A stretch of 64,000 bases of DNA from the NCBI GenBank assembly GCA_016841875.1, contig JAENYG010000018.1, positions 1 to 64,000 on the forward strand. Direction: 5' to 3'. The notes under the pieces were generated by a model. It did no database searches, was not told the origin of the DNA, and saw nothing but the letters and a program-made list of their open reading frames with translations. The translations under genes were made by a program, and so were the position numbers. Source of the DNA: Syntrophomonas sp. GTDB lineage: Bacteria; Bacillota; Syntrophomonadia; Syntrophomonadales; Syntrophomonadaceae. This document shows, piece after piece, positions 7,830 to 16,777 of this stretch (its first letter is position 1; every line of letters starts with the position of its first letter).

Positions 7830-8681
7830 GTGGAAATTAAGAAAGTTATGGTTATTGGAGCCGGTCAGATGGGTGGAGGAATAGCTCAGGTATCTGCTCA
7901 GACCGGTTGGGAAACCGTTCAATATGATATAAATATGGATCTGGTCAATAAGGGCATTGCGGTAATAGACAAAAATCTATCCCGCAATGTATCCAAAGGT
8001 AAGATGACTGAGGATGAAAAAGCAGCTATATTAGGCCGGATTAAGCCGTCTATAAGCCTTGAGGATGCAGCCGATTGCGACCTGGTAATAGAAGCTATCG
8101 TAGAAAATTTTGCTGTCAAGGAAAAAGTCTTTAAGGAATTGGACAGAATAGCACCTCCGCATGCTATCCTGGCTAGCAATACTTCATCCCTGCCTATTAC
8201 TCAAATTGCAGCAGTTACCAATCGTCCGGATAAGGTTATCGGCATGCATTTCATGAACCCGGTTCCGGTAATGAAGCTGGTTGAAGTAATCAGGGGTCTG
8301 GCTACTACTGATGAGGTATACCAGATAGTGGAAGAAGCTTCTATTAAAATGGGTAAAGTACCGGTATGGTGTAAAGACGTACCTGGCTTCGTATCCAACC
8401 GCGTACTGCAGGTAATGATCAATGAAGCTTTGTGGGAACTGTATGAAGGTGTAGCTCCGGCCGAAAACATTGACAATATTATGAAGTTGGGGATGAATCA
8501 TCCGATGGGACCCTGTGAACTGGCAGATTTGATCGGCCTGGACACTATTCTATCTATCCTTAATGTTATGTATGACGGTTATGGAGATCCTAAATATCGT
8601 CCTTCTCCTTTATTAAAACAGTATGTCAATGCCGGCTGGCTGGGCAGGAAAACTGGCAAAGGAATATTTGACTACAAGTAA
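7830..8681 (+). CDS. 3-hydroxybutyryl-CoA dehydrogenase
   Basis: NAD-dependent oxidation of (S)-3-hydroxybutyryl-CoA to acetoacetyl-CoA. The Rossmann motif IGAGQMGGGIAQ is at the N-terminus. Also visible are the SNTSSLP segment, the catalytic His in GMHFMNPVPVMKLVE and the C-terminal GRKTGKGIFDY typical of the short bacterial enzyme. Length (283 aa) matches Hbd. The start is GTG 7830, nine bases after AGGAGG; TTG 7827 is an alternative that adds one residue. It lies between thiolase and crotonase in the same operon, so substrate assignment to C4 rests on context as well as on family. Confidence 0.95.
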   Translation: MEIKKVMVIGAGQMGGGIAQVSAQTGWETVQYDINMDLVNKGIAVIDKNLSRNVSKGKMTEDEKAAILGRIKPSISLEDAADCDLVIEAIVENFAVKEKVFKELDRIAPPHAILASNTSSLPITQIAAVTNRPDKVIGMHFMNPVPVMKLVEVIRGLATTDEVYQIVEEASIKMGKVPVWCKDVPGFVSNRVLQVMINEALWELYEGVAPAENIDNIMKLGMNHPMGPCELADLIGLDTILSILNVMYDGYGDPKYRPSPLLKQYVNAGWLGRKTGKGIFDYK

Positions 8682-8722
8682 GCTCAAGAAGTTTTTACAA
8701 ACTGCAAGAAGGAGGAGTGAAG

Positions 8723-9505
8723 GTGGAATTTGCTAACATATTACTGGAAAAGGAGAACAGAGTAGCTGTTTTGAGTGTTAACCGGCCTAAAGCCTTAAAC
8801 GCTCTGAATAAGGACACCTTACTCGAAATCAAGGCCGCCGTGGAAGATGTCAGAGATGATGACTCTATCGATGTGTTGATCATTACCGGTTCGGGAGATA
8901 AATCATTCGTGGCTGGAGCTGACATAAGTTTCATGGTCAATATCAACGCCCTGGAAGGGCGGGAATTCGGCTTATTGGGGCAAGCTGTATTCCGGCTGAT
9001 AGAGTCCATCGAAAAGCCGGTTATCGCAGCCGTAAATGGATTCTGCCTGGGTGGTGGATGCGAACTGGCTATGGCCTGTGATATCCGGATAAGTTCAGAA
9101 AAGGGTAAATTCGGTCAGCCTGAAGTAGGTTTGGGGGTTACCCCCGGTTTCGGTGGAACCCAGCGTTTACCTAGAATTGTTGGACCCGGTATGGCCAAGC
9201 TGCTCCTATATACTGGAGATACTATAGATGCCATGGAAGCATTGAGGATCGGTCTGGTTGATCAAGTGGTTGCCAAAGAAGACCTGATGGACTTTGTGAA
9301 GGGAATAGCTAAAAGGATTGCTGCTAAAGGTCAATGCTCAGTAAGGTTCTGCAAAGTAGCAGTTAATGAAGGTATGCAGACCGATATAGACCGGGCCATG
9401 AGCATCGAGGCAGATTTATTCGGCTTATGTTTTGCTACCCTGGATCAAAAAGAAGGCATGGCGGCTTTTGTTGAGAAAAGAAAAGCCAACTTTATAGGTA
9501 AATAG
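8723..9505 (+). CDS. Enoyl-CoA hydratase/crotonase
   Basis: Hydrates crotonyl-CoA to 3-hydroxybutyryl-CoA. Crotonase-fold signature: FVAGADIS oxyanion-hole region, GGGCELAMACDIRI carrying the first catalytic Glu, and QPEVGLGVTPGFGGTQRLPR carrying the second. Both glutamates of true hydratases are present. Length 260 aa. I chose GTG 8723 because GGAGG at 8711-8715 lies 7 nt upstream; the GTG at 8717 would be only one base from that site. Third enzyme of operon 1, 20 nt before the acyl-CoA dehydrogenase. Confidence 0.93.
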   Translation: MEFANILLEKENRVAVLSVNRPKALNALNKDTLLEIKAAVEDVRDDDSIDVLIITGSGDKSFVAGADISFMVNINALEGREFGLLGQAVFRLIESIEKPVIAAVNGFCLGGGCELAMACDIRISSEKGKFGQPEVGLGVTPGFGGTQRLPRIVGPGMAKLLLYTGDTIDAMEALRIGLVDQVVAKEDLMDFVKGIAKRIAAKGQCSVRFCKVAVNEGMQTDIDRAMSIEADLFGLCFATLDQKEGMAAFVEKRKANFIGK

Positions 9506-9525
9506 AATTAGGGAGATGAGAATTT

Positions 9526-10674
9526 ATGGATTTTAGTTTAAGCGAAGAATCATTAATGATGCGAGACATGTTCCGCAAATTCGCCAAGAATGAAGTTGAG
9601 CCGCTGGCAGCGGAGCTGGATAAGACCCACGAATTCCCCATGAATAATTTCAAGAAAATGGCCGACCTGGGTTTGACCGGACTGCCAATCCCAGAGGAAT
9701 GGGGCGGAGCAGGAGCTTCATACCTTGACTTTGCAATGTTTGTAGAAGAGTTGGCCAAGTGCTGTGCTTCTACTGCCGTTATCATGAGTGTACATACTGG
9801 CTTGGGATGTATGAGTACCTATCTATATGGCAGCCAGAGATTAAAGGAAAAGTATCTGCGGGCTCTGTCAACCGGGGAAATCATAGGAGCTTATGCTCTC
9901 ACCGAACCTAATGCCGGTTCAGATGCTGCATCACTCAAATGTAAGGCTGAAGATAAGGGCGATCACTTCCTGGTCAATGGCAGCAAGATATTCATCACCA
10001 ATGGTGGGGTAGCAACAACTTATTGTACATTTGTAAAAACTGATCCTACCCAGCCTTCCGGCCGGGGAATTACCTGTCTGATAATTGAAAAAGACACCCC
10101 AGGATTTACTATGAGTAAACCGGTGGCAAAAATGGGCATGAGCGGTTCACCTACAGTTGAACTATATTTTGAGGATGTTAAAGTCCCCAAAGAAAATGTG
10201 CTGGGTGAGATCAATGACGGCTTTAAGGTAGCCATGGGGCTACTAGCCGGCGGCCGCATAACCATAGGTGCGCAGGGTCTGGGTATTGGTGAAGGCGCCC
10301 TGGACTATACCATCAACTATATTAAAGAAAGACAGCAGTTTGGCAAACCACTGGCAGCTAACCAGGGGGTTCAGTTTATGGTAGCTGATATGGCCACCGC
10401 CCTGGATGCAGCCCAGATGTTGATATACCGCGCTGCATGGCTGAAAGACAATGGACTGCCTCATAATGCTCAGGCTTCCATGGGTAAGAAGTTTGCTACT
10501 GATACGGGTATGGAAGTATGTACCAATTGTGTACAGCTCATGGGTGGTTATGGCTACTGCAGCGAATTCCCAATTGAGCGTATGATGAGAGACGTTAAGA
10601 TCACTCAGATATATGAAGGTTCCAATCAGATCCAGAGAATGATCATAGGCAGAGAAGTCATAGGTAAATGGTAA
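9526..10674 (+). CDS. Acyl-CoA (butyryl-CoA) dehydrogenase
   Basis: FAD-dependent alpha,beta-dehydrogenation of a short-chain acyl-CoA. The family signatures are AYALTEPNAGSDAAS (FAD/substrate binding), NGSKIFITNG and LMGGYGYCSEFPIERMMRD. The catalytic base is Glu364 in IYEGSNQIQR, the position expected for short-chain enzymes. 382 aa, full length. No etfAB genes follow it in this operon, so electrons must go to an electron-transfer flavoprotein encoded elsewhere. ATG behind GGGAGATGAG. A 44-nt imperfect hairpin follows the stop. Confidence 0.95.
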   Translation: MDFSLSEESLMMRDMFRKFAKNEVEPLAAELDKTHEFPMNNFKKMADLGLTGLPIPEEWGGAGASYLDFAMFVEELAKCCASTAVIMSVHTGLGCMSTYLYGSQRLKEKYLRALSTGEIIGAYALTEPNAGSDAASLKCKAEDKGDHFLVNGSKIFITNGGVATTYCTFVKTDPTQPSGRGITCLIIEKDTPGFTMSKPVAKMGMSGSPTVELYFEDVKVPKENVLGEINDGFKVAMGLLAGGRITIGAQGLGIGEGALDYTINYIKERQQFGKPLAANQGVQFMVADMATALDAAQMLIYRAAWLKDNGLPHNAQASMGKKFATDTGMEVCTNCVQLMGGYGYCSEFPIERMMRDVKITQIYEGSNQIQRMIIGREVIGKW

Positions 10675-10679
10675 AAAAA

Positions 10680-10724
10680 GGGATTTCCGGGGAACTTCAA
10701 TAAAAGTTCTCCCGGATAAACCCC
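10680..10724 (+). other. Intercistronic inverted repeat in beta-oxidation operon 1
   Basis: GGGATTTCCGGGGAACTT pairs imperfectly with AAGTTCTCCCGGATAAACCC around a short A/T loop. No T-run follows, so it is more likely a processing or mRNA-protecting hairpin than a terminator. The remaining 90 nt to the next gene show only its GGAGGAGG ribosome site. Confidence 0.5.
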
Positions 10725-10814
10725 ATAATAGAATCAATTACATTTTAAAAGTGCTTGTGGGAATTTGCAACACCCGGTTAGGTAAGGTAGTTAAATGAAG
10801 GAGGAGGTTCGAGA

Positions 10815-11792
10815 ATGGGAAAACCACAGAAAATCAATCTAAAAGAAGCTGCGAGTTTGATTCAGGATGGTGATATGTTATCCTTTAGCGGATTTACCAT
10901 CTGGCGTCGTCCAATGGCCCTTATCTATGAAATGGTCAGGCAGGGTAAAAAAGACCTGCACCTCTTTGAAGTAAACGGGGGTACTCATACTGAAGTGCTG
11001 GCTGGAGCTGGCGCAGTGAAAATGTGGGAGTCCTGCTGGGTTGGACATGAGCTTTACGGTAAACTAGGTGAAGGTATAGCTCGCGGACAGGTAGAAGGCA
11101 GCATACTGGTTGAAGATTACAGCCATGCTCATGTTGTCGCCAGGCTGCTCGCAGGAGCTTTTGGATTACCGTTCTTCCCCACTGCACTATCAATGGGGAC
11201 GGATATCTTAAATCCCAAGTTTGATATGCTGGGCAAAGCAGGTTTAAGAGACGGCTCCAATCCCAAGATACCGCTTAAGAAATATGATACTATCAAGGAT
11301 CCCATGTATGACATGGGAAATATCCTTTTGATGCCAGCAGCCAATCCCGACTGGGCATTAGTTTATGCTTCACAGGTGGGTGATGAAGGGACTCTTCGAG
11401 TATTATCACAGACCTATGTGGATCCGGAAGTAATCAAAGCTGCTGACAAGGTTATCGTAATCGCAGAAGAAATAGTACCGGACAGCTATCTCAGGGATGA
11501 ACCGGAAAAGAATATAGCAACGGGTTATGCAATAGACTATGTAGTTGAATGTCCGTGGGGGGCACATCCAACCGGTTCACAGTTCTTCTATGATGTTGAT
11601 GCAGATTTCATCCGGCAGTTCTATACCGCCTCCAAGAGCAAGGCTGCCTATGATAAATGGGCAGAGGAATGGATATTCGGAGTATCCGGGCATGAAGAAT
11701 ACCTGGAAAAACTGGGAGTTAACCGACTCCAGAACTTGAGAGCAAACTCCGTGTTAGGGTACTCAACTACCATGAAAAGGGGGACGAGATAA
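10815..11792 (+). CDS. CoA-transferase, subunit A (glutaconate CoA-transferase type)
   Basis: Family I CoA-transferase alpha subunit, 325 aa. It resembles the GctA branch rather than the shorter AtoD/ScoA branch: the protein starts KINLKEAASLIQDGDML and contains FSGFTIWRRPMAL and the VEDYSHAHVVARLLAGAFGLPF block. It works as a heteromer with the next gene and moves CoA between acids, for example from acetyl-CoA to incoming butyrate. ATG behind GGAGGAGG. Its stop TAA overlaps the ATG of the B subunit by one base (TAATG), implying coupled translation. Confidence 0.9.
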   Translation: MGKPQKINLKEAASLIQDGDMLSFSGFTIWRRPMALIYEMVRQGKKDLHLFEVNGGTHTEVLAGAGAVKMWESCWVGHELYGKLGEGIARGQVEGSILVEDYSHAHVVARLLAGAFGLPFFPTALSMGTDILNPKFDMLGKAGLRDGSNPKIPLKKYDTIKDPMYDMGNILLMPAANPDWALVYASQVGDEGTLRVLSQTYVDPEVIKAADKVIVIAEEIVPDSYLRDEPEKNIATGYAIDYVVECPWGAHPTGSQFFYDVDADFIRQFYTASKSKAAYDKWAEEWIFGVSGHEEYLEKLGVNRLQNLRANSVLGYSTTMKRGTR

Positions 11793-12598
11793 TGACTGCA
11801 CAGAAAGAATACGCCAAAGATTATAAACCTATTGATATGCTGGCGGTAGCAGCAGCCAGAGAGGTAACTGATGGTGATATTGTTTTCGCAGGTACTGGTC
11901 TTCCTATGCTGGCGATCATGCTGGCACAGTTAAGCGGGTCTCCCAACGCAGTATGTATCTATGAAGCCGGAAGTATTGATGGCAGACCGATAGATTTACC
12001 AACTTCTGTTGGAGATTCCCGGTGTGCCTATCAGGCAGCCTTGGCAGCAGGTTTAACTGAAACCTTCTACGGCCAGCTGCACAGCGGTTATGTGGATCTG
12101 GCGTTCCTGGGCGGAGCTGAAATCGACCAGTACGGCAACGTTAATACTACCGTAGTTGGTGACTATGCATCTCCCAGCAAGAGGTTTACCGGCAGCGGTG
12201 GAAACCCTGATATAAATTCCTTTGCTAAAAAGACCGTATTTATTATGTTACAGGAAAAAAGGCGTTTCAAAGAAAACGTTGATTATATAACATCACCGGG
12301 ATGGCGTCTGCCCAAATGGCCATCTGGCGAAATGGTACCCAAACAGGAAATATATGGAAAATACTTCCAGGGCGGCCCTTCGGCTGTAATAACCAATATG
12401 GGTGTTTTCCGCTTTGATGATAACGGTGTAATGTACCTGGATACTGTACATCCCGGTTTTACAGCTGAACAAGTCAAAGAAAACTGTTTGTTTGACCTCA
12501 ATATATCCCGGTGCAAAGGTGAGACAGAGGCCCCATCAGTAGAGGAGGTTGAACTCCTTTACACCAAGGTTGACCCGGAGGGCATCTTCTTGCCATAA
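11792..12598 (+). CDS. CoA-transferase, subunit B (catalytic)
   Basis: Beta subunit paired with the preceding gene, 268 aa. The covalent-intermediate glutamate of family I transferases is visible as Glu58 in YEAG (residues 57-60), after FAGTGLPMLA. The C-terminal NMGVFRFDDNGVMYLDTVHPG segment is typical of GctB-like subunits. Together A and B would activate the fatty acid at the start of the pathway. Last gene of operon 1: a terminator at 12637 follows, now split by a group II intron. Confidence 0.92.
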   Translation: MTAQKEYAKDYKPIDMLAVAAAREVTDGDIVFAGTGLPMLAIMLAQLSGSPNAVCIYEAGSIDGRPIDLPTSVGDSRCAYQAALAAGLTETFYGQLHSGYVDLAFLGGAEIDQYGNVNTTVVGDYASPSKRFTGSGGNPDINSFAKKTVFIMLQEKRRFKENVDYITSPGWRLPKWPSGEMVPKQEIYGKYFQGGPSAVITNMGVFRFDDNGVMYLDTVHPGFTAEQVKENCLFDLNISRCKGETEAPSVEEVELLYTKVDPEGIFLP

Positions 12599-12604
12599 AT
12601 CAGG

Positions 12605-12677
12605 ACCCCCTTTAATATAACCCTCTTAATGTTTGTGCACGACTTCAAGAACTTATTTTTGAAGTCGTGCCTTTCTT
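12605..12677 (+). terminator. Operon 1 terminator with conserved upstream box, interrupted by an intron
   Basis: Stem GCACGACTTCAA (12637-12648)/TTGAAGTCGTGC (12659-12670) followed by CTTTCTT. The outer group II intron begins at 12678, and the sequence after it resumes with TTTAAAA, so the intron sits inside the U-tract. Upstream, 12605-12629 (CCCCCTTTAATATAACCC..) nearly repeats 26207-26231, which precedes the equivalent terminator of operon 2. Confidence 0.8.
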
Positions 12678-13079
12678 GTGTGCCCGGCATGGGCGCAGTC
12701 TAACGGGTGAAAGTCCCTAGTGCGGGTTGATAGTACCAAGCACCTAGCCAAGGGCAAGGGTGTCCATCGCGAGGTGGAATCTGAAGGAAGCCGGAGGCAA
12801 ACTTCTGGTCTGACGAACAGAAATCACATCAGGCATACGTAGACTGGGTAAGGTTGCAAGACAAACTGAAGCCCCAAACTATCCGGAAGCTTACGGTGTA
12901 GATGTGGCAGATAGATGGAAGGAAAGACTGCGTCCTTACCCGGGGAGGTCTCACGGACGGGCGGAAACAGAGTAAGAAGCCCGGTTGAAACAAGATTTAT
13001 CGTGAGAAGTCAGCCGAGGCCATAGTACGGAGGCAGCGCGATGCCGAAGGAAGGGCTGAACCAAAGGAGGTGTGGGTCA

Positions 13080-13904
13080 ATGAAAGTTACTGAAAGTGAC
13101 AATTTAAAACACAGACAACTTCGAAATGAAGGCTATCTGCAAAGGGTATCTGCGGAACAGAAAGAGTATGCAGAAGTGTGCGAGTCACCTAAGATGACCG
13201 AAACCGACAGCACCAACACAAACCAGCAGAGGGAAGGATTGCTAGAGCAAATCTTGAGCAGAGACAATCTGAACCGTGCCTACAAGCAGGTCAAGAGAAA
13301 CAAAGGCGCGGGTGGAATTGATGGAATGCAGGTAGATGAACTTTTACCCTTCCTGAAAGGAAACAAGAATGAACTTGTGCAATCCCTCCAGGACGGCAAA
13401 TACCGTCCAAAACCCGTGCGCAGGGTAGAAATACCCAAAGAAAACGGGAAGACCAGAAAGCTGGGGATACCAACCGTCGTAGACAGGCTTATCCAACAAG
13501 CGATATGCCAAGTCTTGACCCCAATCTTTGAAGAGCAATTTTCAGACAACAGCTTCGGATTCAGACCGAAAAGGAGTGCGCATGATGCGCTTAGAAGATG
13601 CCAGACCAACATTACAGAGGGCTACAAATATGTAGTTGATATGGATTTGGAAAAGTATTTTGACACGGTCAACCAGAGCAAGCTCATCCAGATGCTGTCG
13701 GAAACGATAAAAGACGGACGGGTTATTTCACTTATCCATAAATTTCTGCGAGCAGGAGTCATGATAGGCGGAATATTTGAAGACAGCCCCAAAGGAGTGC
13801 CGCAAGGGGGGCCACTAAGCCCATTACTTGGGAACATTATGCTGAACGAATGCGACCATGAGCTGGAAAGGCGTGGACACCGGTTTGTGCGCTATGCGGA
13901 TGAC
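13080..13904 (+). CDS. Outer-intron reverse transcriptase, N-terminal part (interrupted)
   Basis: Reverse transcriptase of the outer intron up to the catalytic YADD. Visible RT blocks: GAGGIDGM, ..PKENGKTRKLGIPTVVDRLIQQA, FGFRPKRSAHDAL, VVDMDLEKYFDTVNQ, GVPQGGPLSPLLGNIMLNE and FVRYADD. The frame is cut right after YADD by the start of the inner intron; read-through adds about 15 unrelated residues and stops at 13949. ATG 13080 has AAAGGAGGTG seven bases upstream; an in-frame ATG at 13041 has a weaker site. Function would require splicing of the inner intron, which would rejoin it to the part from 15778. Confidence 0.85.
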
Positions 13905-13905
13905 C

Positions 13906-15778
13906 GTGCGCCACGAAGGCGCAGAGATGCAACCGAGCAGGTTGCATAATGCAGCCATGCTGCACAGAAGATGAGGGAAGGCCCCTCGAAGCCGCCATAC
14001 AGGTGGAGGCTTCAAACCACCTTAAGCTGCTGTGGACAAAAGCCATGGTGGTGAGCGTTAAGGAAAAGGCGAGGCTAGACCTCGTCAGGTATGTGCTAAG
14101 GAGACGAACACCAGTGAATCGCTGATAAAGTGTCGAAAGCGTAGGGACGTCATCAAAACCAGGGGGAGATCGTTAACCTGGGATAAGCCTGGAGGAAACC
14201 TGTTTACTGTCCAGGCGGTGACCGGCATGAAGGCGGCGTGAACTTAGCATAGGCTTCTGTGCGGAACGTGGGAACCTACGACTTTGATGTTAAGGGAGAA
14301 ATTCAAATGGAAGAACCACAAGGATGAGAGTACCGATGCGAAGTATAGGGGCGGAATAACCCGTAGTAGTGATGAAACTTCTGTAATGGGAGGGGAGCAA
14401 AGGGGTTGTGTTATCCAGTTTTTGAAAAATGGTCAACCGAAAGGGAGGAGCCAATGGACAAAACAAAGTCGTATAAAATCTCCAAACATGTAGTGCTGGA
14501 GGCATTCCAACGAGTAAAAGCGAACAAGGGAGCAGCCGGAATAGACGACGAAAGTTTGGAAGCATTCGAAGCAAAATTGAAGAACAATCTCTACAAGATT
14601 TGGAACCGAATGTCTTCCGGCAGCTATCTTCCCCCGCCTGTAAAAGCGGTGGAAATACCCAAGAAAACCGGGGGGAAAAGAATACTTGGAGTGCCCACTG
14701 TGGCAGACCGAGTAGCGCAGATGGCGGCCAAAATATATTTTGAGCCGCAAGTGGAACCACATTTCCATCCGGACTCTTATGGATACCGGCCTGGAAAATC
14801 GGCAACTGATGCGCTAGCCATTACCCGGCAGCGATGCTGGAGGTATGACTGGGTGCTGGAGTTCGATATCAAAGGTCTGTTTGACAACATCGACCATGAT
14901 TTGCTGATGAAGGCGGTCCGTAAGCATACCGATAATCCATGGGTTATACTCTACATTCAGAGATGGCTCAAAGCAACTTTTTTGATGCCAGATGGCACTG
15001 TCAAGGAACGGACCAAAGGCACTCCGCAGGGAGGCGTCATTAGTCCGGTTCTAGCCAACTTGTTTCTCCACTATGCGTTTGATATGTGGATGGTCCGGAA
15101 TCATTCCGACAAGCCATTCGCCCGTTATGCGGATGATGCTGTAACACACTGTCGCAGCAAGGAAGAAGCAGAGAAACTACATGACAGCTTAAAGGAACGG
15201 TTTGTGGAATGTGGATTGGAACTCCATCCGACAAAGACCCGTATTGTCTACTGTAAAGATGATGATCGGCGGGGAGAGCACCCGGAAACGAAGTTTGATT
15301 TTCTGGGATATACTTTTCAACCACGCAGGTCCAAAAACAAATACGGAAAATACTTTGTCAACTTTACCCCGGCAGTAAGTAACAAAGCGAAGAAGGCCAT
15401 GCGTCAAACCATTCATGATTGGCGTATGCATCTAAAAACGGACAAGACACTTGAAGACTTATCGCATATGTTCAATCCGGTAATTAGAGGCTGGATTAAC
15501 TATTATGGGCGCTTTTACAAATCGGAACTGTACTCCGTACTTAGGCACATGGACCAGGCTTTAGTTCGTTGGGTGCAACGAAAGTACAAGGAATTCGCCA
15601 CACATAAGCGGCGGGCTACTTATTGGCTTGGTAAGATTGCCAGACGGGAACCGAAGTTGTTTGCGCATTGGCAAATGGGGATTCGTCCTGCGGCTGGATA
15701 ATGGGAGCCGGATGAGCTGAGAGGTTCAAGTCCGGTTCTGAGAGGGCCTGGGGGTGGGATTCCCCCGGGCTACTTACC
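13906..15778 (+). mobile_element. Inner group II intron inserted in the YADD codons of the outer one
   Basis: Begins GTGCGCCACGAAGG at 13906. Domain V is GAGCCGGAT...TCCGGTTC at 15705-15738, and a GGGCCTGGGGG/CCCCCGGGC domain VI ends in ..CTACTTAC. Removing 1,873 nt rejoins the outer RT in frame as Y-A-D-D-L-M-I-F-C-K. A single C on either side makes the exact ends ambiguous by one base: a canonical AC end would put the boundary at 15777. Its own RT gene is intact. Confidence 0.85.
14454..15701 (+). CDS. Inner-intron reverse transcriptase/maturase
   Basis: 415 aa from ATG 14454, which follows GGGAGGAG. RT domain with GAAGIDDES, IPKKTGGKRILGVPTVADRVAQ, YGYRPGKSATDAL, EFDIKGLFDNIDHDLL, GTPQGGVISPVLANLFLHYAFD and FARYADDAV. 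The C-terminal maturase (domain X) part contains MFNPVIRGWINYYGRFYKSEL. It has no HNH endonuclease domain. It differs clearly in sequence from the outer intron's RT, so the two introns are of different lineages and this is not a self-insertion. The gene is complete, so this intron may still be active. Confidence 0.92.
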   Translation: MDKTKSYKISKHVVLEAFQRVKANKGAAGIDDESLEAFEAKLKNNLYKIWNRMSSGSYLPPPVKAVEIPKKTGGKRILGVPTVADRVAQMAAKIYFEPQVEPHFHPDSYGYRPGKSATDALAITRQRCWRYDWVLEFDIKGLFDNIDHDLLMKAVRKHTDNPWVILYIQRWLKATFLMPDGTVKERTKGTPQGGVISPVLANLFLHYAFDMWMVRNHSDKPFARYADDAVTHCRSKEEAEKLHDSLKERFVECGLELHPTKTRIVYCKDDDRRGEHPETKFDFLGYTFQPRRSKNKYGKYFVNFTPAVSNKAKKAMRQTIHDWRMHLKTDKTLEDLSHMFNPVIRGWINYYGRFYKSELYSVLRHMDQALVRWVQRKYKEFATHKRRATYWLGKIARREPKLFAHWQMGIRPAAG

Positions 15779-16362
15779 TGATGATTTTCTGCAAGAGCAA
15801 GAGAGCAGCCAGTCGCACGTTAGACCACATCCTCCCATACATCGAAGGAAAATTATTTCTGAGAGTGAATCGGGAGAAAACACAGGTAGCATACGTGGGC
15901 AAGGTCAAATATTTGGGGTACAGCTTCTACATCTGCAAAGGAGAAGGAAGGCTCAGAATACACCCCAAGAGTGTCCGAAAACTCAAGGATAAAATCCGGG
16001 AAATTACAGGACGCAGCAACGGGATGGGAATTGAGGCAAGAAAAATCCGGCTGAACCAGATGGTTCGAGGATGGATGAATTACTTCAAACTGGCAGATGC
16101 AAAGAAGCTAATACAGGGCTTAGATGAATGGATTAGAGCCCGCATACGGATGGGAACATGGAAACGATGGAAGAAAATCCGCACACGTTTCGAGAATCTC
16201 AAGCGCTCAGGAATCAAGGAAGAACAGGCATGGATGTGGGCAAATACAAGAAAAGGCTACTGGCGTACTGCCCATAGCCCAATCTTAACAAGAGCCTTAT
16301 CCAATGAGAGGTTCAAACGCGCCGGATACCTCAGTCTGACTGAATGTTACTCTGCAAAGTAA
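15778..16362 (+). CDS. Outer-intron reverse transcriptase, C-terminal part with maturase domain
   Basis: Continues the outer RT immediately after YADD: LMIFCKSKRAASRTLDHI, FLRVNREKTQVAYVGKVKYLGYSFY, then a maturase region with NQMVRGWMNYFKLADAKK and a C-terminal thumb-like segment. It has no start codon or ribosome site of its own; an upstream GTG at 15754 lies in inner-intron domain VI. It therefore depends on splicing. Together with the N-terminal part the protein would have about 470 residues, normal for a bacterial intron RT. I see no frameshift inside either half. Confidence 0.85.
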   Translation: MMIFCKSKRAASRTLDHILPYIEGKLFLRVNREKTQVAYVGKVKYLGYSFYICKGEGRLRIHPKSVRKLKDKIREITGRSNGMGIEARKIRLNQMVRGWMNYFKLADAKKLIQGLDEWIRARIRMGTWKRWKKIRTRFENLKRSGIKEEQAWMWANTRKGYWRTAHSPILTRALSNERFKRAGYLSLTECYSAK

Positions 16363-16453
16363 TGTGTAAACTTTGGAAGCGCCGTATACCGAACGGTACG
16401 TACGGTGCTGTGGGAGGTCGGCTACTCAATTAATGGGTAGCCTCCTACCCGAT

Positions 16454-16777
16454 TTTAAAAGCAATTGGCATAGCCCTTCCATCGAATAAATAATATAATC
16501 AACTGCCAGGGTTAATTAATTGGATAAACGGCGAAACCATGGTAATATATAGATTAGAAGCCATTATATATAATCGAACAGATTATTACTGCGGAAGTAG
16601 TAATTCTTTTCTTAGCGTCATGTCCAGCTGTGATTCGCACTCGCCGAATTCTTCCAGCAAAAATACACACAGCATTTTCTGTATCATTGCTAAAATACCA
16701 AGCATAGAAACAGCTGCATTTATAGAAACCCACAATTTTTAGATATAGGTTAATCCTTATAAAACCAGTATTAACTC
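16454..16777. other. Gene-free stretch between the intron and the second activator gene
   Basis: 324 AT-rich bases. The first part is the displaced end of the operon 1 terminator (TTTAAAA). A 67-codon frame at 16539-16742 has no ribosome site and an unlikely composition. I see no clear promoter or hairpin. Confidence 0.4.

Larger units (their letters stand above)
12678..16453 (+). mobile_element. Outer group II intron (probably class IIC), carrying a nested intron
   Basis: The 5' end reads GTGTGCCCGGCATGGG, a group II start (GUGYG), followed by GGGTGAAAGTCCC typical of domain I. The 3' end holds a domain V-like hairpin, AGCGCC...GTACGGTGCT (about 16376-16409), then domain VI and a final ..CCCGAT at 16453. 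Insertion is directly behind the stem of an intrinsic terminator, the known target preference of class IIC introns. Its reverse-transcriptase gene is split by a second intron. Without that insert the element would be about 1.9 kb. Confidence 0.85.

Noticed and set aside
10750-10775. Possible sigma-54 promoter before the CoA-transferase genes of operon 1
   Set aside because: GTGGGAATTTGCAAC has GG and GC only 5-6 nt apart instead of 10.
13041-13949. Reading the interrupted outer reverse transcriptase as a complete 302-residue protein
   Set aside because: The last ~15 residues are inner-intron sequence, and the RT fold is incomplete without the part from 15778.
12678-16453. CRISPR-associated or retron reverse transcriptase
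   Set aside because: Both RTs have maturase segments and flanking group II domain V hairpins; there is no repeat array or msr/msd-like RNA.
16539-16742. 67-codon open frame between the intron and the second activator gene
   Set aside because: No ribosome site, Ser/Asn/His-rich low-quality composition and no homology that I recognise.
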